Below, piece by piece: positions 42,923-51,499 of a DNA stretch of 64,000 nt. The stretch spans positions 62,001 through 126,000 of the forward strand of contig CAYTCI010000002.1 in assembly GCA_964436305.1 (NCBI GenBank), in the 5' to 3' direction. The notes beneath the pieces are model-generated. The model ran no database searches. It had not been told where the DNA came from and was given only the letters and a program-made list of their open reading frames with translations. The stretch is from JAKPUX01 sp964436305. Lineage in GTDB: Bacteria; Zhuqueibacterota; Zhuqueibacteria; Residuimicrobiales; Residuimicrobiaceae. The translations under genes and the position numbers were made by a program. Within the stretch, counting starts at the first letter, position 1; the number at the start of each line of letters is the position of its first letter.

Positions 42923-44740
42923 TCAACCGATTTCGGCCAACGATTCTTCCAGCATCTGCCGCTGGTACAACTGCCAGTAAGCTCCCTTTTGCTCGAGCAG
43001 CTCGTCATGCCGGCCCTGTTCGATGATCCGGCCTTCCTTGAGGACGACGATCAGATCGGCCTCGCGCACGGTCGAGATCCGGTGCGAGACCAGGATGGTC
43101 GTGCGTTCGGCCATCACCCCGCGCAGCCGTTTGAGGATCTCCTCCTCGGTATAGGTGTCGACCGCGGAGAGGGCATCGTCGAGGATGAGGATTTTTGGCT
43201 TGCGAATGACAGCGCGTGAAATGGCGGTCCGCTGCTTCTGCCCGCCGGAGAGGGTGATGCCGCGCTCGCCGACGAGGGTGGCAAATCCCTCGGGGAACTG
43301 GTCAAAATCGCTGCGGATCTGCGAGGTTTCGGCTGCGGCCTCGATCTCGGCCATGCGCATCTCCTCTTCGCCGAAGCCGATGTTCTCCTGCAGGGTTTCG
43401 GAGAAAAGGATCGTCTCCTGCGGCACCATGCCAATGCTGCGCCGCAGCACGGCGAGGGGGATGCGCTCGATCGGATGGCCGTCGATGAGCAGCTCGCCCG
43501 CACCGGCCTGGTGGAGGCGGGGGATGAGGTTGACCAGGGTCGATTTGCCGGAACCGGTGGCACCGACGATGGCCACAGTCTGTCCCGCGGGAATATACAG
43601 CGAGATCTGCTTGAGAACCGCTTCCGCCTCCGGCGAATAGGCGAAGGTGAGACCGCGGAATTCGATCTCGCCGTACAGTTCGCTGATGCCGTGATCGGTC
43701 TCCGGACCGTCGCCGATATCCGGCTGGGCGCGAAAGATCTCGAGGATGCGCTCGGTGGAGGCGAGGCCTTCCTGCCACATATTCAGGGTCCAGCCCATGG
43801 CGATCATCGGCCAGGCGAGCATCGCCAGGTAGGAGAGGAAGGCCACCAGACCGCCGATGCTGAGGCGGCCGTCCATGACCTCGCGGCCGCCGGCGACCAG
43901 CGCGGCGAGGGTGGTCAGGCCCAGGAGAAAATCGATGGTGGTCCACATGCCAGCCCGCACCTTGACCAGCTTGAGATTGCGGCGGATGTACTCCTCACTC
44001 TGGCCGCGGAAATCCTCGATCTCGTGCGCCTCCTGCACGTAAGATTTGACCACCCGGATGCCGGAGATGTTCTCCTGCACCTTGGCGGTCAGGCTGGAGA
44101 ATTGTTCCTGGATTTTGTCAAAGAGGCGGGCGATCTGCCGTGCCTGGCTGTAGACGATCAGGGCGACGAGCGGCATCAGCGCCAGCGACCAGAGGGTGGT
44201 CCGCCAGGAGATGCCCGCCATCAGGGCGATCGAAATGAGAGCGACGATGAAGGTCGTGGCAAAATACATGATCCCCGGCCCGAGCATCGAGCGCACTGCT
44301 TCCATATCGTTGGTCGCACGCGCCATCAGGTCACCGGTCTTGTGGCGCTGATAGAACGAGGCCGGCAGCAGCTGTAAATGACGGAGATAGTCGTTGCGCA
44401 GATGGTACTCCACCTTGCGCGACATGCCGATCAACTCCATGCGCAAATAGTAGCGGAAGAGGCCCTGCAGCAGGGTCATCCCGACCATGGCGGCCGCAAA
44501 GAGGCCAAGCGCGAGCAGCGGCGAATAGCCGCCGACCTGATGCTGCAGCCACAGCGGCAGAACGGCCTCGGCACTGCCCAGACGCCATTCCGCATACTCG
44601 ATGGCGTAGCGCAGCACCATCGGCGCGGCCAGCTGGAATCCCGTCGTCAGGAGGGTCAGCAGGCCTCCGAGGAGCAGGCTCCCTTTGTGGCGGAGCAGAT
44701 AGTGGAAAATAAACCGGCGCAGTTGATCGGTGGGCGGCAT
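42923..44740 (-). CDS. ABC exporter half-transporter, subunit with degenerate Walker B
   Basis: 605 residues from ATG 44740; the upstream in-frame TTG 44782 is less likely. A six-helix exporter domain and ATPase: Walker A GATGSGKST, canonical signature LSGGQKQ, but Walker B ILILDDALSAVD with Asp in place of the catalytic Glu, and switch VSHRIST. First gene of the exporter-amylase operon, with a good promoter upstream. It should pair with the 41152-42915 product to make an asymmetric heterodimeric exporter. Confidence 0.92.
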   Translation of the reverse strand: MPPTDQLRRFIFHYLLRHKGSLLLGGLLTLLTTGFQLAAPMVLRYAIEYAEWRLGSAEAVLPLWLQHQVGGYSPLLALGLFAAAMVGMTLLQGLFRYYLRMELIGMSRKVEYHLRNDYLRHLQLLPASFYQRHKTGDLMARATNDMEAVRSMLGPGIMYFATTFIVALISIALMAGISWRTTLWSLALMPLVALIVYSQARQIARLFDKIQEQFSSLTAKVQENISGIRVVKSYVQEAHEIEDFRGQSEEYIRRNLKLVKVRAGMWTTIDFLLGLTTLAALVAGGREVMDGRLSIGGLVAFLSYLAMLAWPMIAMGWTLNMWQEGLASTERILEIFRAQPDIGDGPETDHGISELYGEIEFRGLTFAYSPEAEAVLKQISLYIPAGQTVAIVGATGSGKSTLVNLIPRLHQAGAGELLIDGHPIERIPLAVLRRSIGMVPQETILFSETLQENIGFGEEEMRMAEIEAAAETSQIRSDFDQFPEGFATLVGERGITLSGGQKQRTAISRAVIRKPKILILDDALSAVDTYTEEEILKRLRGVMAERTTILVSHRISTVREADLIVVLKEGRIIEQGRHDELLEQKGAYWQLYQRQMLEESLAEIG

Positions 44741-44846
44741 GAAGAACCATTCCCTGCTTGGTACGGGGTGTGCATTCCACAAGAGATCCGGCGGATGAAA
44801 CCTCCCGGCCCGGCCTGCGTATGCCTGTTATATGGTAACAAGAAAA

Positions 44847-44875
44847 AATATACTAAATCTGCAGTTCAATCACAA
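44847..44875 (-). promoter_or_regulatory. promoter of the ABC exporter-amylase operon
   Basis: Minus-strand TTGTGA (44875-44870), 17-bp spacer, TATATT (44852-44847). Confidence 0.7.
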
Positions 44876-44930
44876 GTAATTACCGCAGACGCCCTGCCGG
44901 CGGAATCGGCAGCCATGCCACGAAGAAATC

Positions 44931-44959
44931 TTGCATTTCTCCGCGAAGGGGTGTATATT
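44931..44959 (+). promoter_or_regulatory. promoter of the M28 peptidase gene
   Basis: TTGCAT (44931-44936), 17-bp spacer, TATATT (44954-44959), 50 bases before ATG 45010. Confidence 0.75.
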
Positions 44960-45009
44960 GAGCTGACCATCGGGGATCTTCCCTCCACCAGCAAAGGACA
45001 AGGCCTTTC

Positions 45010-46593
45010 ATGCGCACCCCCTCCATCGTATTGCTCGCCATGCTCTCCACCGCCGGCTTTCTGCCCTGCCGCGCCGCCGATCTCCCGGCCCGCTCCCTGG
45101 CCGCCATTCAACCGGATCTGATGCGCCAGCAGCTGACCTTTCTCGCCTCTGATTCGCTGCGCGGGCGCAATACGCCCAGTGCGGGCCTCGACACCGCGGC
45201 GGCTTTCATCGCCCGCTCCTTCCAGAGCAGCGGTTTGCAGCCGCTGGGAGGCAGCTATTTCCAGGCGGTCGAGCTGCACCAGATCTTTCTGGGTGACAGC
45301 AACAGCTGCCGGATCACCGGCGCCGACGGCCTCGGCCGCGACTATCGCATCAAGAAGGAGTTCATGCCCTACGAGATGACCGCTGACCAGCTCTGCAGCG
45401 GCGAGATCGTCTTCGCCGGCTATGGCCTCGCCACCCCTGAGCTGGGTTACGATGATTATGCGGGCCTGGAGGTCAAGGGTAAGATCGTCCTCGTCCTCAA
45501 GCGGGGGCCGCGGCAGAGTGATCCCTCCAGTCCCTTTTTCATCCACAAGGATGTCAGTTTCACCCGTACGGAGGAAAAGATCAAGACCGCAATCGAGCAT
45601 GGCGCCGTGGGCATTTTGCTGGTGACCGATCCCCTGCACAACCGGATGCTCACCCCGCGCGGATTTCCCTGGCCGAACCTTTTTCCGGGATTTCCGGCCG
45701 ATGCTGTGCCGGTCACGCTCGGCAAAAGCGGGGGTGAAAAGATTCCTGCCATCCAGGTAGGGGAGGAGGCGGTCATCCAGCTCTTCGGCAGCGTCGCTGC
45801 CTTGCGGGCCGAGCAGGCGGCGATCGACAGCACCATGACGCCGCACTCGCACCCGCTCGCCGGCTGCCGGGCGGAGGTTCGCACCTCAACCCGGCATGCG
45901 GTCCAGCGAACCCGGAATGTCGTCGGGCTGATCCCGGGGAGCGACAAACGGATCAAGGATGAGGTGGTGATCATCGGCGCCCATTACGATCATACCGGCT
46001 ACATTGCCAAAAGCCCTGCCGGCCAGGACAGCATCTACAACGGTGCCGACGACAACGCCTCCGGCACGGTTGGGGTGCTCGCCTCCGCCCGGGCTCTGGC
46101 GATGGCCGAGAAAAAGCCGAAACGTTCCATCCTCTGCATCGCCTTCGCCGGCGAGGAGAAGGGACTCTTCGGTTCGACCCATTATGTGGCCGAGCCCCTC
46201 TGGCCGCTCGACAAGACCGCGGCCATGCTCAATATGGACATGATCAGCCGCAACCGCCTCGACTCGCTCTCGATCACCGGCAGCAAGACGAGCCGCGAGC
46301 TGCACCAGGACCTGATCAAGGCCAACCGGAAAACCGGATTTCTGCTCGATTTCAGCAGCGACAAGTATCTGCGCGGCGGCAGCGACCACGCCCCCTTTGT
46401 TCGTAAAGCGATCCCGGTGCTCTTTTTCTTCTCCGGGATGCATCCGGATTACCACAAGGTCAGCGATGAAGTGGACAAATGCAATGTGTACAAAATGGCC
46501 CGGGTGGCGGAGCTGTGCAGCCGGGTTGCCTGGCAAGTAGCCAACGACAAGAAAAGACCGGTCTTTGTTGCGCCGGCAAAACCGAAAAACTAA
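45010..46593 (+). CDS. secreted M28-family aminopeptidase with PA domain
   Basis: 527 residues with a signal peptide (IVLLAMLSTAGFLPCRA). Residues ~130-270 contain a protease-associated (PA) insert (EIVFAGYGLATPELGYDDYAGLEVKGKIVLVL, AIEHGAVGILLVTD). The M28 zinc core is intact: IIGAHYDH (His), YNGADDNASG (bridging Asp), AFAGEEKGLFGS (catalytic Glu-Glu), NMDMIS (Asp), and DYHKVSD (His). The family removes N-terminal residues from peptides; the specificity here is unknown. It probably forms an operon with the small secreted protein gene 16 bases downstream. Confidence 0.92.
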   Translation: MRTPSIVLLAMLSTAGFLPCRAADLPARSLAAIQPDLMRQQLTFLASDSLRGRNTPSAGLDTAAAFIARSFQSSGLQPLGGSYFQAVELHQIFLGDSNSCRITGADGLGRDYRIKKEFMPYEMTADQLCSGEIVFAGYGLATPELGYDDYAGLEVKGKIVLVLKRGPRQSDPSSPFFIHKDVSFTRTEEKIKTAIEHGAVGILLVTDPLHNRMLTPRGFPWPNLFPGFPADAVPVTLGKSGGEKIPAIQVGEEAVIQLFGSVAALRAEQAAIDSTMTPHSHPLAGCRAEVRTSTRHAVQRTRNVVGLIPGSDKRIKDEVVIIGAHYDHTGYIAKSPAGQDSIYNGADDNASGTVGVLASARALAMAEKKPKRSILCIAFAGEEKGLFGSTHYVAEPLWPLDKTAAMLNMDMISRNRLDSLSITGSKTSRELHQDLIKANRKTGFLLDFSSDKYLRGGSDHAPFVRKAIPVLFFFSGMHPDYHKVSDEVDKCNVYKMARVAELCSRVAWQVANDKKRPVFVAPAKPKN

Positions 46594-46609
46594 TTCTCTG
46601 GAGGAATGA

Positions 46610-47446
46610 ATGAAAAAGATCGTACTGGCCGTTTTGCTCTGCAGCGCTGTTCTCGCTTTTGGACAAAACACGACCACCCTGCGCTATGCCTATGAGATGG
46701 GGAAAACCTATACCTATGCCCTGGCCTCCCAGACCACCGTCACGATGGAGATGAACGGCCAGGAGATGGTCACGGAGATGGGGCAGAATGCCAAAGTGGC
46801 GATTGCACCGCAGTCCGTCACCGCCAAGGGCGACTATACCTGCTGGGTCTCTTTCCCCGAGCTCAGTGTCAAGGTCAAGAATTTCCGCATGGACTCCACC
46901 TTCGTGTTGAACGAGCTGGCGAACAAGCGCGCCGAGATCATTCAGACCCCGCAGGGCGAGGTGCTCTCCTCGGTGATGGTGGATACCGTCGCGGCCGATC
47001 CGATGCTGATGCAGTTGGGCGTCGAACCGGCGACCCTCTTCAAACGGCTCCTGGTCCGCCTCCCGGAAAACGGGCTGGCCACCGGCGGCAGCTGGACCGA
47101 GACCCGGGTGGACACCGTGCATCAGAGCGGGATTGCGATTGTGGTCGCGCCCAATATCACCTACACTCTCGCGGGTGCGGCGGAGTACAACGGCGTTCCC
47201 TGCCAAAAGATCGATTTTCAGGGGACGATGAAACTCAATGGCAGCGGCAGCCAGATGGGCGCCAATGTGGTCGTCGATGGCGAGGGCAAACAGCAGGGGA
47301 CCCTCTATTTTAATCCCGCCAAAGGGATGCTGGTCTTCTCCGAAAGCAGCGCGGATCAGGATATGACCATTGCAGTGACCGGGGCAGCCAACATGACCTT
47401 CCCGCAGTCGCTCACCACCCACTCCACTCTGACCTATCTGCCCTGA
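46610..47446 (+). CDS. secreted protein of unknown function (DUF6263-like)
   Basis: 278 residues behind a CTGGAGGAATGA ribosome site; signal peptide MKKIVLAVLLCSAVLAFGQ. The mature protein is mainly beta-strand-like, with alternating Thr/Val (TYTYALASQTTVTMEMNGQEM, YTLAGAAEYNGVPCQKIDFQGTMKL). It resembles DUF6263-type periplasmic proteins of the FCB group, a tentative assignment. No catalytic motif seen. It is co-transcribed with the M28 peptidase and closed by a terminator. Confidence 0.65.
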   Translation: MKKIVLAVLLCSAVLAFGQNTTTLRYAYEMGKTYTYALASQTTVTMEMNGQEMVTEMGQNAKVAIAPQSVTAKGDYTCWVSFPELSVKVKNFRMDSTFVLNELANKRAEIIQTPQGEVLSSVMVDTVAADPMLMQLGVEPATLFKRLLVRLPENGLATGGSWTETRVDTVHQSGIAIVVAPNITYTLAGAAEYNGVPCQKIDFQGTMKLNGSGSQMGANVVVDGEGKQQGTLYFNPAKGMLVFSESSADQDMTIAVTGAANMTFPQSLTTHSTLTYLP

Positions 47447-47460
47447 ATTTTACCGAATAA

Positions 47461-47495
47461 AAAAAAGGCGCTGAGTATTCAGCGCCTTTTTTTTT
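47461..47495. terminator. bidirectional intrinsic terminator
   Basis: GGCGCTGA (47467-47474), loop GTAT, TCAGCGCC (47479-47486), with six A before and nine T after. It separates the convergent 46610 gene and serC. Confidence 0.92.
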
Positions 47496-47512
47496 ATTCC
47501 GTGCGGCAGCGG

Positions 47513-48595
47513 TCAATGGCCCGCCTTGAATTCCTTCATAAAACCGACCAGTTTTTCGATGCCAGCCAAGGGCATGGCGTTGTACATCGAGACCCGCAGG
47601 CCGCCCACCGAACGGTGCCCCTTGAGACCGATCATGCCGCGGCTCTTGGCCTCGGCGATGAAGGCCGCCTCGAGTTCTTCCGTGGCCAGGCGAATGGGCA
47701 CGTTCATCCAGGAGCGGGAATCGGGCGCGACCGTACCGCGGTAAAACCCGTCGCTGCTGTCAATGGCCGAATAGAGCAGTTCCGCCTTGTCGTGGTTGAT
47801 CTTTTCGATCGCAGCCAATCCGCCGAGCTCCTTGACCCACTGCAGGGTCAGCTGCATGATGTAGATCGGGAAGCAGGGCGGGGTGTTGTAGAGCGAGTTG
47901 TTCTTGATATGGGTGGCATAGGAGAGCATCGTCGGCAGCCCCTGACGCGCGGTGGCGGCGAAATCATCGCGCAGGATCACCAGGGTGACGCCCGCCGGCC
48001 CAAGGTTCTTCTGCGCGCCGGCGTAGACCATCGCGAACTGCTGCATATCAAAGCGATGCGAGAGGATGTCCGACGACATGTCGCAAACCAGGAATCTGCC
48101 CTTGAGGTCCGGAAAGGTGCGATACTGGGTGCCGAAGATGGTATTATTGGAGGTCACGTGCACATAGGCGGCCTCGGGATCGAGATCCCAGCTCGCCGGC
48201 TGCGGCAGATAGGAAAAGTTCTTCTCCTCGGAGGAGGCCGCTGCGCGCCCTTTGGCGATGATATTGGCCTCCTTGATCGCCCGTTTGGCCCATTCGCCGG
48301 TGACCACAAAATCGGCCGATCCACCTGGCGGGATGAAATTCATCGGTGCCATCGCGAACTGCAGGCTGGCGCCGCCGCCGAGGAAAAGGATCTGGTAATT
48401 GGCCGGGATGCCGATCAGCTCCCTGAGCAGATTCTGGGTGTCCGCGAGGATCGCCTCGAAATCCTTGGAGCGGTGCGACATCTCAAGGACCGAGAGGCCC
48501 GTGCCCTTGTAATCAGTGAATTCCGCCTGGGCTTTTTCCAGCGCGGCAAGCGGCAGGGTGCTGGGTCCCGGATTGAAATTATAAACACGTCCCAT
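47513..48595 (-). CDS. serC: phosphoserine aminotransferase
   Basis: 360 residues from ATG 48595 behind AAGGAGA; an upstream in-frame start at 48619 is less likely. Family features: N-terminal YNFNPGPSTLPLAALEKAQ, LFLGGGASLQFAMAPMN, CDMSSDILS (PLP-contacting Asp), and the PLP lysine in VYAGAQKNLGPAG, then HRSVGGLRVSMYNAMP near the C-terminus. It converts 3-phosphohydroxypyruvate and glutamate to O-phosphoserine in the cytoplasm. Last gene of the serine operon, 51 bases after serA. Full length. Confidence 0.96.
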   Translation of the reverse strand: MGRVYNFNPGPSTLPLAALEKAQAEFTDYKGTGLSVLEMSHRSKDFEAILADTQNLLRELIGIPANYQILFLGGGASLQFAMAPMNFIPPGGSADFVVTGEWAKRAIKEANIIAKGRAAASSEEKNFSYLPQPASWDLDPEAAYVHVTSNNTIFGTQYRTFPDLKGRFLVCDMSSDILSHRFDMQQFAMVYAGAQKNLGPAGVTLVILRDDFAATARQGLPTMLSYATHIKNNSLYNTPPCFPIYIMQLTLQWVKELGGLAAIEKINHDKAELLYSAIDSSDGFYRGTVAPDSRSWMNVPIRLATEELEAAFIAEAKSRGMIGLKGHRSVGGLRVSMYNAMPLAGIEKLVGFMKEFKAGH

Positions 48596-48646
48596 GATGA
48601 TCTCCTTCTTCAATCTCAATCATTGGTCTGTTGGCGTGGGATTGGC

Positions 48647-49534
48647 TCAGGCCAGCTCCCCCCTGGAAAACTTGTCGATCAGCTGGACCACCTCATCGGC
48701 GATGCGCAGCAGGTTTTCGGCGGTTGAGGCGCCGAGATGCGGGGTCAGGATGACATTGGGAGCGTGCAGCAGCGGCGAACCCTCGGGCGGCTCGGCGAAA
48801 AAGACATCGGTGCCGTAACCGGCCAGTTGGCCGCTCTCCAGCGCCGCAACCAGATCCGCCTCCACGACCGTCTTGCCGCGGCCGGTGTTGACGAGATAGG
48901 CTCCCTTTTTCATCTGCGCAATCCGCTCCCGGTTGATCAGCCCCGTGGTCTCGGGGGTCAGCGGCAAATGCAGCGAAAAATAGTCGCAGAGGGGGAGCAG
49001 CTCCTCGAGCGATTTTTGCCCGTGGATGTGCTCGCTCTTGACCGGAACGACATCATAGGCATAGACGGTCATGCCGAAGGCACGGGCGCGTTTGGCCACC
49101 TCAAGGCCGATGCGGCCGCAGCCGATGATGCCCAGGGTCTTGTTGAGCAGCTCGGTCCGCTTCAGCTCGCTCTTGAGAAATTGACCGGCGACCGTGGTGT
49201 TGTGGCCCTGGATCAGCTTGTTGGGCAGGGCGATCATCAGGGCGAAGGCCAGCTCGGCCACCGCCACGCTCGAGGCGTTGGGGGTGTTGTAGACCTTGAT
49301 CCCCTTGCTGCGGGCGTACTCCCGGTCGACATTGTCGAGGCCGACACCACCGCGGATGATCAGCTTGAGCTGCGGCGCACCGTCGATGAACTCGCGGGTG
49401 CATTTGGTTTTGCTGCGGATGAGGACCACATCGGCGGTGGGGATCATCTCCTTGTTGTCACTGACCTCGCCATAGGGCGCCAGCCGCCCGGGAAGAGAGG
49501 CGTTGAATTTATCACTGAGTACTATTTTCATCAT
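48647..49534 (-). CDS. serA: D-3-phosphoglycerate dehydrogenase (short form)
   Basis: 295 residues, two adjacent ATG starts (49534, 49531). D-isomer 2-hydroxyacid dehydrogenase fold: NAD site LGIIGCGRIGLEVAKRARAFG, VNTGRGKTVVEADL (catalytic Arg region), DVFFAEPPEGSPLL (Glu) and LTPHLGAST (catalytic His). It lacks the C-terminal ACT and intervening domains, so serine feedback inhibition through ACT is not expected. Position between DUF1015 and serC supports 3-phosphoglycerate dehydrogenase rather than another hydroxyacid dehydrogenase. Confidence 0.9.
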   Translation of the reverse strand: MMKIVLSDKFNASLPGRLAPYGEVSDNKEMIPTADVVLIRSKTKCTREFIDGAPQLKLIIRGGVGLDNVDREYARSKGIKVYNTPNASSVAVAELAFALMIALPNKLIQGHNTTVAGQFLKSELKRTELLNKTLGIIGCGRIGLEVAKRARAFGMTVYAYDVVPVKSEHIHGQKSLEELLPLCDYFSLHLPLTPETTGLINRERIAQMKKGAYLVNTGRGKTVVEADLVAALESGQLAGYGTDVFFAEPPEGSPLLHAPNVILTPHLGASTAENLLRIADEVVQLIDKFSRGELA

Positions 49535-49552
49535 CAGGTCCTTTTCTTTTGA

Positions 49553-50794
49553 TCAGTCCAGCAGGTGAATGACCAGGCCACTGCGCAGTTTCGGCTCGAA
49601 CCAGGTCGACTTGGGGGGCATGATCATCCCGGCATCGGCGACGGCGATCAACTGTTCGATCGAGGTGGGATGCATCAGGAACGCAACCCTGAATTTGCCG
49701 GAATCGACGAGTTTGACCAGTTCCTCAGGGCCGCGGATGCCGCCGATAAAGTCGATGCGCTGGTCGGTGCGCGGATCGCCGATCGCGAGCAGCGGCCCGA
49801 GGATTTGGTTCATCAGGATATTGACATCGAGGTTTTCCAGGGCATCCGCCGGATTCCAGATCCCCGGTTTGGGTGTCAGCAGGGACCAGCGGCCGTCAAG
49901 ATAGATGCCGATGGTGTGTTCCGGCACCTCAGGGGGCCTGGCTCCTGCGGGTGCGACGCTGAATTTTTCGCCCACCTGGCGCAGGAATTCCTCCGCGTTC
50001 AAGCCGTTGAGATCGGCGACAACGCGGTTGTAGGGGAGAATGCGCAGATGGTTATGGGGAAAAATCACCGCGAGAAAATAGTTGTAGGGCTCCTCACCGG
50101 TGTGATGCGGATTGGCGGCACGCCGCTGCCGGCACAGATTGCTCGCCGCTGCAGAGCGATGGTGCCCGTCGGCGACATAGAGCTTGTCCAGGTGGGCGAA
50201 ACCGGCGGTGATGGCGCCGATTCGGGCGGGATCCTCGATGCGCCAGAGGGTGTGGCGGACCTGGTCGGTGGTGGTGAAATCGACCAGGGGTGTGCCCGCA
50301 GCGGCGGACGCGAGAAGCCCATCCAGCTCCGGTTCAGACTGATACATTAAAAAAACCGGTCCGATCTGCGCATTCTGCCGGTCCATCAGGGTGGTCCGGT
50401 CTTTCTCCTTGCTCGCCCGGGTGAGCTCATGCTTGCGGATACGGTCGTGGTCGTAATCCTCGACGGAAGCCAGGCAGAGATAGCCGGTCTGGATGCGGCC
50501 GCGCCATTCCTGCTGGTAGACATAGATCGACGGCGCCTGGTCCTGCAGCAGGATCCCCTCCGCTATAAAACGGCGCAGGTTTTCCGCGCCCTTGGCGTAG
50601 ACCGGCTCGGAGTGGAGATCGACGTCAGACGGCAGGTCGATCTCGGGTTTGTTGACATGGAGAAAGGAGAGCGGATTGCCCCGGGCCATCTCCCGTGCCT
50701 CTTCGGAGGAGATCACATCGTAGGGCGGTGCGGCCACGCGGTCGGCACTGTCGTCGCGCGGCCGCAAGCCGCGCAAGGGTTTGATCTTGATCAT
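49553..50794 (-). CDS. DUF1015 family protein of the serine operon
   Basis: 413 residues from ATG 50794, behind GGGAG. No signal peptide. The N-terminal PLRGLRPRDDSADRVAAPPYDVISSEEAREMA and the central KLYVADGHHRSAAASNLC are DUF1015 hallmarks. The DGHHR motif resembles the DGxHR loop of ParB/sulfiredoxin-fold enzymes, a fold that includes the serine kinase SerK. It is first in the operon with serA and serC, a conserved association to my knowledge. No serB gene is visible here, so a role in the phosphoserine-serine step is a testable guess. Function formally unknown. Confidence 0.85.
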   Translation of the reverse strand: MIKIKPLRGLRPRDDSADRVAAPPYDVISSEEAREMARGNPLSFLHVNKPEIDLPSDVDLHSEPVYAKGAENLRRFIAEGILLQDQAPSIYVYQQEWRGRIQTGYLCLASVEDYDHDRIRKHELTRASKEKDRTTLMDRQNAQIGPVFLMYQSEPELDGLLASAAAGTPLVDFTTTDQVRHTLWRIEDPARIGAITAGFAHLDKLYVADGHHRSAAASNLCRQRRAANPHHTGEEPYNYFLAVIFPHNHLRILPYNRVVADLNGLNAEEFLRQVGEKFSVAPAGARPPEVPEHTIGIYLDGRWSLLTPKPGIWNPADALENLDVNILMNQILGPLLAIGDPRTDQRIDFIGGIRGPEELVKLVDSGKFRVAFLMHPTSIEQLIAVADAGMIMPPKSTWFEPKLRSGLVIHLLD

Positions 50795-50828
50795 ACACTC
50801 CCTCAAATTGATGAATGGTCAGCGATGT

Positions 50829-50856
50829 AATTTACACTTTTAAAGCCAGATTTCAA
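50829..50856 (-). promoter_or_regulatory. promoter of the DUF1015-serA-serC operon
   Basis: Minus-strand TTGAAA (50856-50851), 16-bp spacer, TAAATT (50834-50829), 34 bases before the ATG. Confidence 0.6.
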
Positions 50857-50951
50857 GGGATATTTTACCATGATCTGGTCCGTGACCCTCTGTCCCCCGC
50901 CACAAAACGGGTTCCTGGATAAAAAAGCGGCATAATTTAATATAATTGGCG

Positions 50952-51008
50952 AAAAAAGTAAAAAAAATGAAAAAAGGTGTTGACTTTATGCTTTCTGCTG
51001 GTTATACT
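50952..51008 (+). promoter_or_regulatory. very strong promoter with phased A-tracts before the Tad locus
   Basis: TTGACT (50980-50985), 17-bp spacer, TATACT (51003-51008). Immediately upstream are three A-tracts (50952-50957, 50960-50967, 50970-50975) about 9 bases apart, resembling an UP element or intrinsically bent DNA. It is the strongest promoter-like site in the window. Confidence 0.85.
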
Positions 51009-51013
51009 ATATA

Positions 51014-51412
51014 GTGCAGGCGTGGGGCTTGCACTTCGCTTAGCAGGACATGGGCTCGCTCAACATTGAGCGGGGGATTCTCGAACCGGTTCGGGACAAA
51101 TGGCCTGTTCTTGCGTTCACTTCGCGCTCACGGCACACTTCCAATCCTCGACGACGCCGCAAATTCTCCGCAAGAACGCTCCAGACGTTTTCTTCACACT
51201 TTTCCTGTTCTCTCATCGGTTGAACCCAGCGACATGGCTTGACCCTGAAAAGATAAAGGGACCGGCAGCAGGGGGATTGTGCGCAGGCAGCAGCGGCTTA
51301 TGAGCCCGGACAGCCCTGGAGAGTTTGCTTTTCGCCCTGGAAAGCCCTCTCCCAAAGTGAGGCTTCATTTTGGCGGCACTCAAAAAGGCATTTTCAGCCG
51401 GTCCCTTTTTTT
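51014..51412 (+). ncRNA. candidate structured leader or RNA gene upstream of the Flp pilins
   Basis: About 400 bases follow the strong promoter with no convincing open frame. Several stems can be drawn: GTGCAGGC/GCTTGCAC (51014-51021, 51027-51034), CGCTCA/TGAGCG (51057-51062, 51067-51072), TCTCGAA/TTCGGGA (51079-51085, 51090-51096), a 9-bp long-range helix GTTCTTGCG/CGCAAGAAC (51107-51115, 51169-51177), and a 12-bp helix closing 51255-51408, followed by T residues. The sequence matches none of the RNase P, tmRNA, SRP, 6S or c-di-GMP riboswitch signatures that I know. It could be a riboswitch or attenuator for pilin expression or a free RNA. Confidence 0.5.
51255..51412 (+). terminator. long-range terminator-like helix
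   Basis: AAAGGGACCGGC (51255-51266) is perfectly complementary to GCCGGTCCCTTT (51397-51408), and the T-run continues to 51412. The 130-base insert contains smaller stems, for example GGAGAG/CTCTCC at 51318-51323 and 51347-51352. It could end a separate RNA or gate transcription into the pilin genes. Confidence 0.55.
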
Positions 51413-51499
51413 AATTGTTACCTGCTGCAGCAGGAGTTGTGGTAGTACCCGGGGAACCTCTTTCATCATGCACACAGTTTCGCATCGGGGGATCTGGAC

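Noticed and set aside
50967..51014. 15-codon frame ATG AAA AAA GGT ... TAG
   Set aside because: It lies across the -35/-10 promoter hexamers, so it cannot be translated from that promoter.
51070..51100. Resemblance of the CCGGTTCG stretch to a tRNA or tmRNA T-arm
   Set aside because: No acceptor stem, anticodon arm or tag-peptide frame can be drawn around it on either strand.
51100..51303. 67-codon frame in the RNA leader
   Set aside because: No ribosome site, no family features and incompatible with the long-range stems; judged non-coding but not excluded.
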